A DNA stretch of 64,000 nucleotides from Rhizobium sp. 11515TR (GCF_002277895.1 NZ_CP022999.1:372001-436000); one strand, 5' to 3'. Positions 1-10,019 are shown, counted from the first letter of the stretch. Numbers and translations are program-made. Notes: generated by a model not told the origin, from the sequence alone.

Positions 1-228
1 GTGGGCGGGGTTCTCGCGAAAGTGGGCCGCCACCTGCTTGGTGCCTTCTTCCGAATTGAACATGTAGTTGACAGCGGTGACCTTCACCTCAGCCGCCCTG
101 CAAGCTGGACTTGAACATAGGAATCGGAACCGGCGAGGGCGCGGATCACAGGACAGGTATTCTCTCCGAGCTGCGTCGATAGTGATAACGTCATCAAGTT
201 CTACGCAGTATGCTCGGGTGATCCGCAT
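1..228 (-). CDS. Partial hypothetical protein, cut by the left edge
   Basis: An open minus-strand frame runs without a stop from an ATG at 228 to base 1, giving the first 76 residues of a protein that continues outside the window. The N-terminus reads MRITRAYCVELDDVITIDAA and is followed by Cys residues around FLCSSPAC, so a small zinc-binding head is possible. The segment ending EEGTKQVAAHFRENPAH is clearly protein-like in composition. A purine-rich GAAAGG lies about 10 bases before the ATG. I do not recognise the family. It points away from the operon at 312-4118. That it is a gene is an inference from the open frame and residue pattern only. Confidence 0.55.
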   Translation of the reverse strand, partial: MRITRAYCVELDDVITIDAARREYLSCDPRPRRFRFLCSSPACRAAEVKVTAVNYMFNSEEGTKQVAAHFRENPAH

Positions 229-311
229 CAGTGGCAAACCTTTCGATTATCGATGTCTCTAAAACGGGAACTGAACTGCTTGCCTCAACGATGACTTTGC
301 GAAGGACACCT

Positions 312-1589
312 TCACTCCCTCGCCTTTGCCACATCTTTCGCCGTTACTCTACCGTTCTTTCCGCTCAGCAGCCCGGTCACGTAGTTGGCGAGCGCGGCGA
401 CTTCCTCGTCGGAGTAGATCGCATGGAACGCAGGCATCGTCTGGCCCGGTAGACGCGCCGAGTTCGACGAACCTTGAAGGATCACCCTCACTAAATTGCT
501 ACCTTGGGGATCGTTCACCGCGTGCGAACCTTGAATTGATGCCCGGGCGTTCACAAGGCCGCTGCCGTCCTTTCCATGGCAGCTGGAGCAAGCACCTGCA
601 AAGATACGTGCGCCGAGTTCTTCGGGGGGACGAGTAGATGCCTCCGGCACTGCGGGAACCACCTTCGATCCCGGATCGGTCTTAACAGCCGGAACTGTTC
701 GTAGATAAGCCACGATTGCTTGGATGTCAGAAGGTGGGAGCCTGCTGAATGAGAGGTCGACCGCCTCCCGCATCGCGCCGCCCGCAGGGCCGTGTCCCTT
801 GGCGTGACCGGTGGCGAGGAATCCTTTGAGGTCTTCATCGCTCCAGTTGCCAATGCCGGTCTCGGGGTCACTTGTAATATTCCATGCCTTCCAGCCGTCC
901 ACTTCGCCACCCGACAAGGCTTGCCCTTGCTTTCTCTGGAACATGAGACCCCGAGGAGTATGACACTCCCCGCAGTGTGCCAGGCCCTCGACAAGGTAAG
1001 CGCCACGATTCCACCGCTCATCCTTCGAAGGATCGTTTTCGAAGGGATGCGAGGGCAGGAACAGGAGGTTCCAACCGCGCATCAGCCAGCGTTGGTTGAA
1101 CGGAAATTCGAGCGTGTTCTCGGGCGCAGCGTCCGAGACCGCCGTGACCGTATTAAGATAGGCACGAATGGCCAGGATATCGTCGGTCGAAAGCAAAGCG
1201 TAGGATGCATAGGGAAACGCGGGATAAAGGTTCTCGCCATGCTTGCCGACGCCCGATCTCACTGCGCGCACGAATTCCGCATCGCTCCAAGCGCCGATAC
1301 CGTGTTCCTTGTCCGGAGTGATATTGGACGAATAGATAGTTCCGAATGGAAGCTTGAATGGCAGCCCTCCAGCGAACGGTTTGCCACCTTTCGCGCTGTG
1401 ACAGGCGGCACAGTCGCCAGCGATCGTCAGATATTCACCGCGTGCGATCAACTCCTGCCCAGATGGCTGTTTTGCGCTCGCAGTCACCTCCGGAAGCGAA
1501 TGGGGGTAGAAGAAGAACAGTCCGGCTCCGGCTGCCCCCACCACGGCTAGGAAGCCCAGGCTCAACAGAATTTTCACGGAATACTTCAT
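312..1589 (-). CDS. Tri-haem membrane-anchored cytochrome c
   Basis: This 425-residue protein begins with one hydrophobic segment (about residues 5-28) that would export it and probably anchor it in the inner membrane. Three CxxCH haem-attachment motifs follow: CAACH near residue 60, CGECH near 205 and CSSCH near 335. Three class I cytochrome c domains in about 430 residues is the layout of the cytochrome subunit of membrane-bound alcohol, gluconate and sorbitol dehydrogenases, which passes electrons to ubiquinone. No dehydrogenase large subunit is adjacent. Its ATG overlaps the stop of the kefC-like gene by 4 bases (ATGA), so it is the last gene of a three-gene operon. The physiological donor is unknown; one of the molybdenum hydroxylases in this window is a possible partner, but that is inference. 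Confidence 0.85.
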   Translation of the reverse strand: MKYSVKILLSLGFLAVVGAAGAGLFFFYPHSLPEVTASAKQPSGQELIARGEYLTIAGDCAACHSAKGGKPFAGGLPFKLPFGTIYSSNITPDKEHGIGAWSDAEFVRAVRSGVGKHGENLYPAFPYASYALLSTDDILAIRAYLNTVTAVSDAAPENTLEFPFNQRWLMRGWNLLFLPSHPFENDPSKDERWNRGAYLVEGLAHCGECHTPRGLMFQRKQGQALSGGEVDGWKAWNITSDPETGIGNWSDEDLKGFLATGHAKGHGPAGGAMREAVDLSFSRLPPSDIQAIVAYLRTVPAVKTDPGSKVVPAVPEASTRPPEELGARIFAGACSSCHGKDGSGLVNARASIQGSHAVNDPQGSNLVRVILQGSSNSARLPGQTMPAFHAIYSDEEVAALANYVTGLLSGKNGRVTAKDVAKARE

Positions 1590-3504
1590 TGCCCGGCTCC
1601 TAAGGCTCTTTCGTCTATTTCAGGCTTTTGCGCGGTGAGGCTGCTTTCCAATTCCGGCGGGCTCCAACCACGCTGGACCATCTCATCGTATTTTTCACGC
1701 CGTCCCAGCATGGCTTCCTGGATGACGCGCCCGATGTCGTTGAAACCCGCGACAAAGCGCTCGTTGTCGGACACGCGCGTCGTCTCGTCGAGCAGCGCCC
1801 CCATTCGTGCGAGGCCCGCGAGATCCTGTTGGACGAACACGCTCTTTCGCTTCTCAACCTCGTAGGGATGCATGCCCATTGTCCTGAGAGCCAGGCCGCC
1901 TGCCTCCACCGAGCTTCCGAAAATCTCGCGGACAACATGATCCGCACCCGCGTCGACAAGTTGGTAATGATGCAACCGGTCATAAGCGCGAGCGATAATC
2001 GTGATCCTGGGATTCGCCCGGCGAGCCGTCTCGATGATCTGTATGGTGCGGTCGGGGTCGTCGATCGCGACCACAAGCAGTACCGCCTTGGCTAGACCAG
2101 CCGAATGAAGCAGATCAGGACGCCCTGCGTCGCCGAAATACGATTTCACCCCGAATTTGCGGAGGTCATCAACCACGTCCGCACGGTAGTCGAGGACAAC
2201 GGGCACGAAGCCGTTGGCCAGCAACATGCGATTCACGATCTGGCCAAAACGGCCAAGGCCCGCGACGATGACCTTGCCGCTGCCGGGCCGCTCTGGTTCT
2301 ACCGCGGGACCTTTTCTTCTCTCAAGCCGCACGACCATATGGTCGAAGAGCATGAAAAGCCCCGGCGTGATTATCATTCCCAGGGCTATGACGAGCACGC
2401 CGATGGATGCAGAGGTTCCGGTTATCAGACCCATGCTCTGACCGAGCGAGAGGAGAACGAATCCGAATTCGCCCGCTTGTGCCAGCCCTAACGCGAAGAG
2501 CCATGTAGCTGCATCCCTCAGTTTGAAAAAACGACCGAGCGGAAACAGGACCGTGAATTTGACGATCACGAGCACAGCCGTTGCTTCGAGCACCACATCC
2601 CAGTTACCCACCAAGACGGAAGGAGAGATTTTCGCGCCGATCGTCATAAAAAAGAGGCCGAGGAGCAGCCCTTTGAAAGGCTCGATATCGTTTTGAAGTT
2701 CGTGCTTGAACTCGCTGTTTGCGAGCACGAGCCCTCCAAGAAAAGCTCCGAGCGCCGGCGATAGTCCGACCAAAGACATCAGCAGAGCGATTGCTACCAC
2801 TACCAGCAATGCGAACGCCGTGAAGATGTCGCGAAGTCGGTCTCGCGCGATCGCGCGCATGATCGGACGCGAAAGATAATGGCCGCCGACTACGACCGCC
2901 GCTACTGCGCCCAGTGTCAGGAGTGCGGCTGCCCAGCCGGGAACAGTGGAGAGCCAGGTTGCCCCATCGTCGGTTCCAGACGTCTGGCCGCCGGGTGCCA
3001 TCAGCGGAAGGCACGCGAGCATTGGAATGACAGCTAGATCCTGGAACAAGAGAACCGCAAAACTCGCCTGACCTCCGTCCGATTCCAGCCCCCCCTTTCC
3101 TCCAGGGTCTGCAAGACTATTGCCGTCGATGACAGGGCGGTGACGAATCCAAATAGAGCCGCCTGCTGCCAACGAATATGAAGTAGCACACCGAGCGCGG
3201 TAACGGCCGCGACGGTCAAGACCACCTGCAAGCCACCCAATCCGACGAGCTTTGCACGCAAACGCCAGACCATCTTTGGATCGACTTCCAGTCCGATCAA
3301 AAACAGCATCATGACGATGCCCAATTCGGAGAGCTGTTCGAGATAGCTCGTATTGGCTTCCGAGAGCTGCAGAACCGGGCTCATCAAGGCACCTGCGACA
3401 ATGTACCCGACGACCGAACCGAGGCCGAGCCTCCGTGAAACGATGACAGCGAAAACCGAGGACGCTAGATAGGCGAATGCCGGCAAGAGAAAGCCAGACA
3501 TCAA
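1586..3504 (-). pseudogene. kefC: KefB/KefC-type K+/H+ antiporter, interrupted by a frameshift
   Basis: The N-terminal part (ATG at 3504) encodes the Na+/H+-exchanger-like membrane domain, with SSTAIVLQTLEERG as the family signature. The second part resumes in another frame with GGQASFAVLLFQDLAVIPML, more transmembrane segments, and a TrkA-N/RCK domain (KVIVAGLGRFGQIVNRML) that senses nucleotide or glutathione conjugates. Together they make a full-length antiporter. The break lies in a run of seven G on the minus strand (C run at about 3088-3094): one extra G, or two fewer, restores a continuous frame. It could be a true pseudogene, a slippage-prone phase-variable tract, or a base-calling error. 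The start overlaps the kefF stop by 4 bases and the stop overlaps the cytochrome start, so the gene sits within a tight operon. Confidence 0.8.
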
Positions 3505-4118
3505 TCTACTCCCTGCTGGTCTACGAGCGCGGCAAGGTCGGCTGCGGTCACTTGATCGCGTCGTCCGAGCTCGCCAACGTCCAATGTCGCATCACGCAAG
3601 GCCGCCAGGAGCAAAGGATAAGACTCGATGTGGGTTCTTGCGGAATGTGAATCTGTATGGTTGGCCGCGTGGAGCACAAACGGCGGCAAAAAGGTCATTC
3701 CGCAGAGTTCTACAGTCTGCCGTAGCGGTAGAATGAACGCGGAAAACGGATGCCTGTTGCCTCCGTGATATGAATAATCTTGAACGCTGCCAGCGGTCGT
3801 TATGCAAGCGATCGCCAACTTGCCGGCCAGCTTTTTCCCGTGAGGTCCGTGTGCAAAGCCATACTCTAGGACCAGATCCTGCCATTGCTTCAGAAGTGCG
3901 GGCGTCGAGTACCAGAAGAGCGGGAACTGGAACACGATCACGTCGTGCTCGATCAACCGCTTCTGCTCACGTTCGACGTCTATATCGAACCGAGGGTATT
4001 CGGCGTAGATATCGACAAACGTGACCCCGGCAACCTGCTCGGCGCGCCTCGCCATCGATAGATTGATACTTGTCGGCCGTTGCGCAGGGTGCGCGAACAG
4101 GACGAGAACTCGCGCCAA
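3501..4118 (-). CDS. kefF: KefF-like flavodoxin-fold NAD(P)H oxidoreductase
   Basis: This 205-residue protein has the flavodoxin-like fold of the KefF/MdaB/NQO family: an N-terminal strand-loop LVLFAHPAQR for the FMN/FAD phosphate, then the conserved FQFPLFWYSTPALLKQWQDLVL. KefF is the soluble quinone reductase that binds and activates the KefC antiporter during electrophile stress. The gene is first in the operon and overlaps the kefC-like gene by 4 bases, which fits that role directly. It is full length, with no sign of decay. Confidence 0.85.
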   Translation of the reverse strand: MARVLVLFAHPAQRPTSINLSMARRAEQVAGVTFVDIYAEYPRFDIDVEREQKRLIEHDVIVFQFPLFWYSTPALLKQWQDLVLEYGFAHGPHGKKLAGKLAIACITTAGSVQDYSYHGGNRHPFSAFILPLRQTVELCGMTFLPPFVLHAANHTDSHSARTHIESYPLLLAALRDATLDVGELGRRDQVTAADLAALVDQQGVD

Positions 4119-4452
4119 AGCCTTATCCTTCTTCTCTTGATGCTGCCCTCGCGGCCCAGAATCGAAAGGACGCGAGTTATTCGGACAGGAGGATAATGGC
4201 TCGCATTATCAAATCTTGCATGATCCGGTTTCGATGTGTGGGAAGGTGCGATCCCGGGATCGATTCTGACAATAGCCGCCGCTACCCTCGTGCTACGCGG
4301 GCCTAAACGGAACGGGAGAGAAAGGCTCTACGGGGCTAAGGAAAGAAGGCTTGTCGGGCTCGACAAGCCAGAGGCGCGAGACTAAATCAAATCGTCTTTG
4401 GGGGGAAGATGCCGGCAGGATTTTGGAGGAACGTTTAGGAGTTGGGGACCCG
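4119..4452. other. Divergent intergenic region between kefF and the first winged-helix regulator
   Basis: These 334 bases should hold the promoters of the minus-strand kef operon and the plus-strand regulator. A 36-codon frame at 4197 follows an AGGAGG sequence by only 3 bases and has no recognisable product, so I do not call it. I see no TTAA tandem repeats like those at 13.9 and 17.9 kb and no strong hairpin. Confidence 0.4.
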
Positions 4453-7176
4453 ATGACCGTACTTCATTTCGAAGGTTTCGAGCTGGATGTTCAAAATCGG
4501 AAGCTGATGGAGGATGGTCAACAGCTTAGACTTGGTGGCCGTGCATTCGATATCCTAGCGATTCTTGCTCAACGCGCCGGCCAGGTGATCAGCAAGAATG
4601 AGCTCTTGGACGCGGTTTGGCCGACCGCCCAAGTCGAAGAAGGTACACTGCGCGTATCGCTGGTTTCGCTCCGCAAGTCGTTGGGAGAGCGTGCCCGTGG
4701 CTTCATAGACAACGTGCCCGGCAAGGGGTACGTTTTCGTGCCGCCGGTTCGTATCGACCGTGCTGCGTCCGTCACGACGAAGTCCAGCATATCCTCAGGA
4801 GACCTTCCACGCCTCGCGAACAAGGTCATCGGCCGTGATGAGTTTATCGAAACAACAACAGATCTTTTACAGCAGTCGCGCATAATTACCATCACGGGCA
4901 CGGGAGGCATCGGAAAGACGTCTGCGGCAATTGCCATCGCAGAACGCTTCTTAGGCCGAAGGAGAGTGTTGTTCATCGATCTCGCCTCCCTGTCCGAAAA
5001 CGCAAGCTTAATGCCGTCGCTCGCCAGCCAACTCGGCCTAAGCGTCTATGGTTCGGAACTGCTTCAGGCCGTGGCGACAGAACTGCGAAAAACTCCCACG
5101 CTTCTTGTTTTCGATAACTGTGAGCACGTCATCGATGCTGCAGCCGAAGCAGCAGAATCGATACTTCTCGAAGTACCAACGTCCTCGATTCTTGCGACCA
5201 GCAGAGAGCCACTTAGGATACAGCTCGAGCGCATCCGTCGCTTGCCACCCCTCGCCGTCCCGCCAGAGGGGGCGATCGCGGAGGAGGCGTTGAGCTATGC
5301 GGCTTTGGACCTGTTTTATAGAATGGCTGGTCTCTTCAAAGACGAGCAGCACCTGAGGCAACCTGAGATAGTCGAATTGTCTGCCGACATTGTGCGAAAA
5401 CTGGAGGGCATCCCGCTTGCCATTGAACTTGCGGCTTCGAGAACCCTCGACCTGGACATCAGGGAGCTGCATCGCTCCGTGGCAAGGCCGCTTGCAGTTC
5501 TTCGTCGTGGAAGGCGAAATGCTCCCGCGAGGCAACAAACCTTGCAGTCGGCCCTCGACTGGAGCTTCCAAACATTGTCTCCAGTTGAAAAGGAGCTCCT
5601 GCTCCGCTTATCAACCTTTGCCGGACTTTTCAGCGCGGAGGACGCTCGCGCCATCGCAGGCGGCCATCTTTCCGATGACGAATTCTACGAAGCATTCGAC
5701 GACCTCTTTCTCAAATCCCTCCTAAATGTCGCTTCCGAGGGCGGAAGCTACAGGCTTCTCGTAACAACACGCCATTACGCCTCCGCAAAACTTGCGTCGT
5801 CGCCGCTCAAACGGGAGGCTCAACAGGCGCATGCCCGCCATTGCTCCGTGAGGCTAAAAGAAGCCGAGGCGGATTGGACTAAACTCGAAACAGATGAGTG
5901 GCTGAGACTGCACGGTGCCCTCATCCACGATCTGCGCATCGCCCTTGCCTGGGCATTTTCCGCCGATGGCGACGATTCCCTTGGAATAGAGCTTACCGCC
6001 ACTTCGAACATTATCTGGACGCAACTGGGATTAATGACCGAACAGCTTGCCGTGATCGAAACCGCGCTCGCTCGGGCGTCTACCTCCGAAGCACTTGATC
6101 CACGTCACGAAATGCACCTGCGGCTGTCGCATGCAGGCACCATCTATCACATCAAAAGCTCCGAGCGGGATCCGCAGGCGCTTGCCGAATACCACAGAGC
6201 AATCCAGATCGCTAAAGAGCTCGATGATCACATGAGCATACTTCGGGCGAGCGGCGGCATAACTGCGATCCACACGATGAATGCGGACTACATTGATGCG
6301 ATCAACGTTGCTCGTCAGTTCGATGACCTTTGCGGCGCAAAACTGCCGAACGCCGTGAGCCGCATGCTCGCCCACAACCTCCACTACATTGGCGATTTCG
6401 AAGGCGCTATGCGACATGCCAACATAGCCCTCGACATGGCAAAAGTGGGTGTTCGAGGAACACTGAATAACGGAGCAAGTTACGACCAAAGACTCAGTGC
6501 TCTTTCAACTGTCGTGAAGACCTTGTGGGTCCAGGGCGAACTACGAGCGGCGATGCAGCAGCTCGAAACCGTATTGGCCGAAGCAATTAACCTGGACCAT
6601 GCTATCTCAACCTGTCTCTATCTTGCGGTATCGGCCTGTCCCACCGCCTTTGGCATGCGAGAATTCGAACTCGGTGAGCGCCTGCTTCGCCTCCTCATCG
6701 AAAAGGCCGGCAACAACTCCCTGCTCCGTTGGCAGGAATGGGCTTTCACGTTCGAGCAGGTTTCCATGTCCTTGGCATCCGACGACAAGGAGCGCTTCAA
6801 CAAGGCGCTAGCAAATGCCAGGGGTGCGCGGTTCGAGAACTGCCTGATTGTAGGCGGTCACCTTGCGGACCGGGTAACCATAGACCGCGCGCTATCAAAA
6901 AACGCCGGATGGTGCCGGCCGGAGCTCTACCGTCTTAAAGGTCTGCAGCTCCTTGACGAAGACGCCGACGCCGCCCGGAAGCTTATCATGGAAGGATACT
7001 TGCTTTCGTCCCAACAAGGAGCGAAGTTCTGGGAACTCCGTTGCGCGACAAGTATGGTCAGGTTTGCGTCAGAGGAATCCCTCGGCGCTTCGAAGAGTCG
7101 CCTTGACCGAACGCTGTGCTTATTCGACGGAGAACTTGCGACTGCGGACCTCGTGGAAGCGAGAGCGCTCCTATAA
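4453..7176 (+). CDS. Winged-helix DNA-binding/ATPase regulator, copy 1
   Basis: A 907-residue protein starting at the ATG at 4453 (MTVLHFEGFELD), chosen because the paralogue at 15104 starts in the same place and AGGAG lies upstream; an in-frame ATG at 4351 is possible. Residues 1-95 form an OmpR/CadC-type winged helix ending GKGYVFVPPV. A predicted ATPase domain of the STAND/COG3903 type follows, with Walker A GTGGIGKT near residues 149-156 and a Walker B-like LLVFDNCEHV near 217. The C-terminal half is helical and repeat-rich, like the TPR/MalT-type sensor halves of STAND regulators. Such proteins act as ligand-gated transcription activators. It lies divergent from the kef operon and upstream of a hydrolase and flavoprotein cluster. 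The inducer is unknown. Confidence 0.8.
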   Translation: MTVLHFEGFELDVQNRKLMEDGQQLRLGGRAFDILAILAQRAGQVISKNELLDAVWPTAQVEEGTLRVSLVSLRKSLGERARGFIDNVPGKGYVFVPPVRIDRAASVTTKSSISSGDLPRLANKVIGRDEFIETTTDLLQQSRIITITGTGGIGKTSAAIAIAERFLGRRRVLFIDLASLSENASLMPSLASQLGLSVYGSELLQAVATELRKTPTLLVFDNCEHVIDAAAEAAESILLEVPTSSILATSREPLRIQLERIRRLPPLAVPPEGAIAEEALSYAALDLFYRMAGLFKDEQHLRQPEIVELSADIVRKLEGIPLAIELAASRTLDLDIRELHRSVARPLAVLRRGRRNAPARQQTLQSALDWSFQTLSPVEKELLLRLSTFAGLFSAEDARAIAGGHLSDDEFYEAFDDLFLKSLLNVASEGGSYRLLVTTRHYASAKLASSPLKREAQQAHARHCSVRLKEAEADWTKLETDEWLRLHGALIHDLRIALAWAFSADGDDSLGIELTATSNIIWTQLGLMTEQLAVIETALARASTSEALDPRHEMHLRLSHAGTIYHIKSSERDPQALAEYHRAIQIAKELDDHMSILRASGGITAIHTMNADYIDAINVARQFDDLCGAKLPNAVSRMLAHNLHYIGDFEGAMRHANIALDMAKVGVRGTLNNGASYDQRLSALSTVVKTLWVQGELRAAMQQLETVLAEAINLDHAISTCLYLAVSACPTAFGMREFELGERLLRLLIEKAGNNSLLRWQEWAFTFEQVSMSLASDDKERFNKALANARGARFENCLIVGGHLADRVTIDRALSKNAGWCRPELYRLKGLQLLDEDADAARKLIMEGYLLSSQQGAKFWELRCATSMVRFASEESLGASKSRLDRTLCLFDGELATADLVEARALL

Positions 7177-7296
7177 CGCTTGGCATTGAAGCGGAATCTG
7201 CATCGTTGTTTTAGCTGATGAACTCGGCTTCAGCCTCATTTGGACTGATATTGCACACGAGTGAAGCCGTGCTCTCAGTGACCGCCATTGCGGATA

Positions 7297-7506
7297 TCAG
7301 CGCGCAATACTGCCGTCCATATGGAACATTCCGATGTTGCCAAAGCCAGCAAGAATGTTGCCATTTGGCCCCTCTAGGACGGTAAACATGCCGGGCACGG
7401 CCTGAAGCGAAATGCGAGATGAGGCGGCGTCGACCCCGCGCGATTTCCTATAAACCCCGCGGGTATCAGCATCGGCAGAAACCGCGATGAATGAGGCGAG
7501 AAAGGC
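7297..7506 (-). pseudogene. Remnant of an MBL-fold hydrolase N-terminus
   Basis: Within the 381-base gap between the regulator and the hydrolase, one minus-strand frame is open for 69 codons and looks coding. It reads AFLASFIAVSADA (signal-peptide-like), then ISLQAVPGMFTVLEG and NGNILAGFGNIGMF, before a stop at 7297-7299. The pattern resembles the first strands of secreted metallo-beta-lactamase-fold hydrolases (xGxxxLxGxGGNIG). There is no in-frame start: an ATG at 7513 lies one frame off, separated by a TGA. The zinc-binding HxHxD region is absent. I infer a truncated, frameshifted remnant; without a database search this stays tentative. Confidence 0.4.
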
Positions 7507-7557
7507 TCACCATGTCTTGGTTCCCGAAAGGTGGAATTCGGATGTATGAAAGGCCGT

Positions 7558-8433
7558 TTACGGACGCTCACTGACCTGATGGTTGCGGACAAACGACGCG
7601 ATCACATCAGCGCAATAGTGCGGTTCCTGATGGTGCGGTCCGTGGCCTGCTTGCGGCAGCGTGACCAAGTGAAGCGACTTCCAGTCGCGCACCAGCTCTA
7701 GCCAGTTCTCGACAGGGCACGCGATGTCATGATCGCCCGTAATCACCAATAGCGGCACATCCCCACCCGACAGCTTTTTCATATGAGCCATTTCGGGGTC
7801 CGGGTAGATGGTCGACCTATCTTTCGCCTCGCTGAGGAGCTTCAAGAATGTCGCTTCCGGGATAGCAGGAGATCTGCCCATCTGGCGTTCGGCGATCCGA
7901 TCATGGGAGCGCTTCGCGGCCGCCTTACTACCCTCAGATGCGGGCTCGAAGAACAGGACAAACTCGTCATCAAGCGTATTCACCGGGTTCATAGCGGTTT
8001 TAATGAAAAGTGGCTCTGCGCTGACTTTCGGATGTCCCGGAGGGGCCGTTCCGATCAAGACTGCCTGCGAGACTTTGTCCGGATAGGTCACTGCGAAAAC
8101 CTGCGCGACGACCCCACCCAGGGACCATCCCCCCATGACAACTTTCTCAAAGCCAAGGAAATCGATCAAATCCCCCACATCCTTCGCCAGCGAGGCACGA
8201 TCGTATGTAGGTGTCCCGGTCGATGCACCGAGCCCGGTGTAGTCGAAGATCACCACCGTAAAATTCTTGGCTAGCTCGTCAAGGAACAGCGGGTCCCAGG
8301 AGTCCATTGTTCCTCTGAACCGGACGGCCAGAACCAGCGGCGGCCCCTTTCCGAACTTGCGGTAGGCAAGCGTACGACCTTCAAGGTTTGCGTAGCTGGT
8401 TTCGATTGTCGAAGCATTCGCTATGGTCATCAT
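7558..8433 (-). CDS. Alpha/beta-hydrolase
   Basis: A 291-residue alpha/beta-hydrolase-fold protein. The nucleophile elbow GWSLGG supplies the catalytic Ser, the acid is probably in ITGDHDIACP, and the catalytic His is in QAGHGPHHQ near the C-terminus. LVLAVRFRGTMDSWDP takes the place of the usual oxyanion-hole HG motif and closely matches FLQHFTGTMDSWDP in the hydrolase at 18049, so the two are paralogues with a shared substrate pocket feature. It starts 18 bases after the stop of the flavoprotein gene on the same strand, so the two form an operon. Substrate is not predictable. Confidence 0.85.
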   Translation of the reverse strand: MMTIANASTIETSYANLEGRTLAYRKFGKGPPLVLAVRFRGTMDSWDPLFLDELAKNFTVVIFDYTGLGASTGTPTYDRASLAKDVGDLIDFLGFEKVVMGGWSLGGVVAQVFAVTYPDKVSQAVLIGTAPPGHPKVSAEPLFIKTAMNPVNTLDDEFVLFFEPASEGSKAAAKRSHDRIAERQMGRSPAIPEATFLKLLSEAKDRSTIYPDPEMAHMKKLSGGDVPLLVITGDHDIACPVENWLELVRDWKSLHLVTLPQAGHGPHHQEPHYCADVIASFVRNHQVSERP

Positions 8434-8451
8434 CTAATCTCCGAACTCTAG

Positions 8452-9843
8452 TTAGTTGCCCTTGGACGGAGCGCCGACATTTGCAAAGAGCATGTTGAGG
8501 CCTTCAGCGATCGTAGGATGGGCGAATATGCCGTCACGCAAAGCAGTGAAGGGCAATCCACCCTGCATGGCCACTTGGACGACGCTCATCACGTCGCCAG
8601 CGTTTACACCAAGCATGCTGAACCCAAGAACCGTGTCGCTATCGCCGGCAATGATGGCCTTCATGAATCCTTTGCGCAGGGATAGAGTTCTCGCTCGTGG
8701 AACGACATCCATGGGAAGCTTAGCAACCCGGTATTCAATACCCTGTTTTGCCATGTCGGTTTCATTCTTGCCGATCCTTGCGAACTCGGGATCGATGAAC
8801 ACGCAGTACGGGATCGTCCGATCGTTGGTAGTGCGGTCCCCGCCGCTCATGGTGCTTTTGACGATTCGGTAGTCATCGAGCGAGGCATGCGTAAACATCG
8901 GCGTTCCTGCAACTTCACCCATCGCCCAGACATCCGGAGCACTCGTGCGCAGTCGTTCGTCGACCCTGATGAATCCGCGTTCATCAACCTCGACCCCGGC
9001 AAGCTCCAACCCGATGTTGGCCGTCCTTGGCTTTCGACCTGATGCAACCAGGATATGCGAACCTTCGAACGATCGGCCGTCGGCGCAACGAACCGTGACG
9101 CGATCGCCGGAGCGACCCGAAACAGTGAGATCGTAAGCGCTTAGAGCTACTTCCACGCCTTCTGAATTGAGGATTTTGAGGATTGCTTCGCTGACGTCGA
9201 CATCTTCGCGCGGAGCAAGCCGCGGCCCACGTTCAACGATAGTGACCTCCGCGCCGAGACGTCGAAACGCCTGCCCCAATTCCATTCCGATGTACCCACC
9301 GCCAATTATGATGAGACGAGTAGGCAACTCGCCCAGCGTCAAGGCGTCCACGTGTGTAATCGGGTTCGCGTCGGCCAACCCTGGCACATCCGGAATGTCT
9401 GCGATCGTTCCAAGATTGACGAACACCTGGTCGCCCGTAAGCGTCCGCACGCCGTTTTCGGTTTCGACCTGAATGGTCTTGGGCGCTACAAAGCGACCCC
9501 AGCCCAAAACGAGGTCGAGCCCGCTCGCGTTGAACCCCGCCTGGTTCGTCACCACCATCTCAGCGACAACCCTCGCGGTACGGTCTCTCACCAGATCGAA
9601 GCTATGGCGAACGGTATCGACGGAGATCCCGAACTCGGCGATATTGTTGGTCGCGTGCGCGACCTCGGCGCTGCGAATGAGAGTTTTGCTGGGAATGCAA
9701 GCGACGTTGATACAAGAACCGCCGATCATACCGGCTTCCACAACCGCAACTTTTTTCCCTGCCTTAGCCTGCTCCATAGCTAGGGTCTTGCCTGCCTTAC
9801 CGCCGCCGAAGATAAGGAAGTCGAATTTCTCGATGTCGTTCAT
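8452..9843 (-). CDS. FAD-dependent pyridine-nucleotide disulfide oxidoreductase
   Basis: A 463-residue class I disulfide reductase, taken to start at the ATG at 9843 because the FAD-binding motif FLIFGGGKAGKTLA follows almost at once and GAGG lies upstream. GGSCINVACIPSK carries the redox-active CxxxxC; IIIGGGYIGMELGQAF is the NAD(P)H-binding motif; and HPTIAEGLNML near the C-terminus is the dimer-interface His-Glu pair. Overall it resembles mercuric reductase or dihydrolipoamide dehydrogenase, but it lacks the MerR-type C-terminal Cys pair, so mercury reduction is unlikely. The following gene on the strand is the hydrolase at 7558; the hydrolase at 10020 is divergent. Confidence 0.85.
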   Translation of the reverse strand: MNDIEKFDFLIFGGGKAGKTLAMEQAKAGKKVAVVEAGMIGGSCINVACIPSKTLIRSAEVAHATNNIAEFGISVDTVRHSFDLVRDRTARVVAEMVVTNQAGFNASGLDLVLGWGRFVAPKTIQVETENGVRTLTGDQVFVNLGTIADIPDVPGLADANPITHVDALTLGELPTRLIIIGGGYIGMELGQAFRRLGAEVTIVERGPRLAPREDVDVSEAILKILNSEGVEVALSAYDLTVSGRSGDRVTVRCADGRSFEGSHILVASGRKPRTANIGLELAGVEVDERGFIRVDERLRTSAPDVWAMGEVAGTPMFTHASLDDYRIVKSTMSGGDRTTNDRTIPYCVFIDPEFARIGKNETDMAKQGIEYRVAKLPMDVVPRARTLSLRKGFMKAIIAGDSDTVLGFSMLGVNAGDVMSVVQVAMQGGLPFTALRDGIFAHPTIAEGLNMLFANVGAPSKGN

Positions 9844-10019
9844 TGCTGCCTCGCTTTTCGATTTGGCAGCATGGAACCATGCGACAGCATCCCGATATTG
9901 TAAGATGCGGCCCCTCGCAAAATTGTCAGGGAGCTGGATTGTCAAAGATCTGCGCGCTCTCCAAGCCTAATCTCCCAACTGACTTTGCCATAGTGGCGGG
10001 TGATCAGGAGGCTCTTTCC

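Noticed and set aside
4197..4306. 36-codon ORF behind AGGAGG
   Set aside because: Spacing of 3 bases is too short and the product has no recognisable features.
8452..9843. Mercuric reductase (merA) call
   Set aside because: The CxxxxC is shared by all class I disulfide reductases; the MerA C-terminal Cys pair and any mer genes are absent.
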